A stretch of DNA of 41,338 bases from contig NZ_DAHXOI010000021.1 of assembly GCF_027364955.1 (NCBI RefSeq), positions 1 through 41,338 of the forward strand. The letters are read 5' to 3'. How positions within the stretch are numbered: position 1 is the stretch's first letter; each line of letters begins with the position of its first letter. Source of the DNA: Ferrimicrobium sp. (lineage in GTDB: Bacteria > Actinomycetota > Acidimicrobiia > Acidimicrobiales > Acidimicrobiaceae). Shown piece after piece: positions 41,237 through 41,338 of the stretch. The notes beneath the pieces were generated by a model, which was given only the letters and a program-made list of their open reading frames with translations, searched no databases and was not told where the DNA came from. The position numbers and the translations under genes were made by a program.

Positions 41237-41338
41237 CAGTTAGCGATTTCATGGTAGTCCGTTCCATCGCCTCGCAAGACCACTAAGCGGCTTGCTCCGG
41301 GGCACCTGCAATGCCCGGAACCGCTCCGTCTATCGGCA

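Noticed and set aside
1-41338. tRNA genes, rRNA genes or CRISPR arrays
   Set aside because: I looked for T-loop motifs, CCA-ended stems and regularly spaced repeats and saw none.

Overview
The window looks like a chromosomal stretch of a moderately GC-rich actinobacterium. The support is a stand-alone DprA-like protein paired with a ComF-like phosphoribosyltransferase, a HutC-type GntR regulator with DasR-like operators, several genes that appear to be read from leaderless mRNAs, and the protein families throughout. An acidophilic Acidimicrobiia relative such as Ferrimicrobium is my guess, but it cannot be proven without a search. I saw no rRNA, tRNA or CRISPR array.

Positions 1-951 hold a small two-gene unit resembling an AbiE-like nucleotidyltransferase toxin-antitoxin pair. 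Positions 1076-12648 form a coherent catabolic locus, mostly on the minus strand. It holds a glutamine-synthetase-like ligase, an aldehyde dehydrogenase, an SDR dehydrogenase, an aminoglycoside/choline-kinase-fold kinase, a HAD phosphatase, a dimethylglycine/sarcosine-dehydrogenase-like FAD-GcvT protein, an APC permease and a second FAD amine oxidoreductase. A GntR/UTRA regulator is encoded in the middle. Three promoters in the locus carry the same TGGTC-TAGACCA-type palindrome at or just downstream of the -10. The likely logic is uptake of a small, probably N-methylated amine or amino alcohol. Demethylation would feed tetrahydrofolate, and gamma-glutamylation or oxidation to an aldehyde would lead to the acid. 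The exact substrate cannot be read from the sequence.

Positions 12650-18700 are an accessory scar zone. An ISAzo13-like element, with readable inverted repeats and a 5-bp target duplication, sits inside a decayed vapC-like gene. Next come an intact antitoxin/PIN-toxin operon with a visible promoter and operator, an IS3-family remnant, and a CHAD-domain gene. Positions 18878-21706 hold a ComF-like gene broken by a frameshift, a DprA-like gene and a GNAT acetyltransferase.

Positions 21829-28996 are a second catabolic block. A minus-strand operon encodes a family-5 solute-binding lipoprotein, an N-terminal-nucleophile asparaginase-like hydrolase, an M55 aminopeptidase and an AstE/aspartoacylase-type deacylase. 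Divergent from it is one long gene fusing a ketopantoate-reductase-like protein to an amidase. All point to use of a modified peptide or amide, but no ABC permease is present here.

Positions 29108-41236 hold a DUF885 peptidase-like protein, an SDR, a NarL-type two-component pair, an HSL-family esterase, two adjacent proteins each made of two YbjQ-like domains, a GNAT acetyltransferase, a GT87-like membrane protein, a tyrosine/serine phosphatase and an O6-alkylguanine-DNA alkyltransferase.
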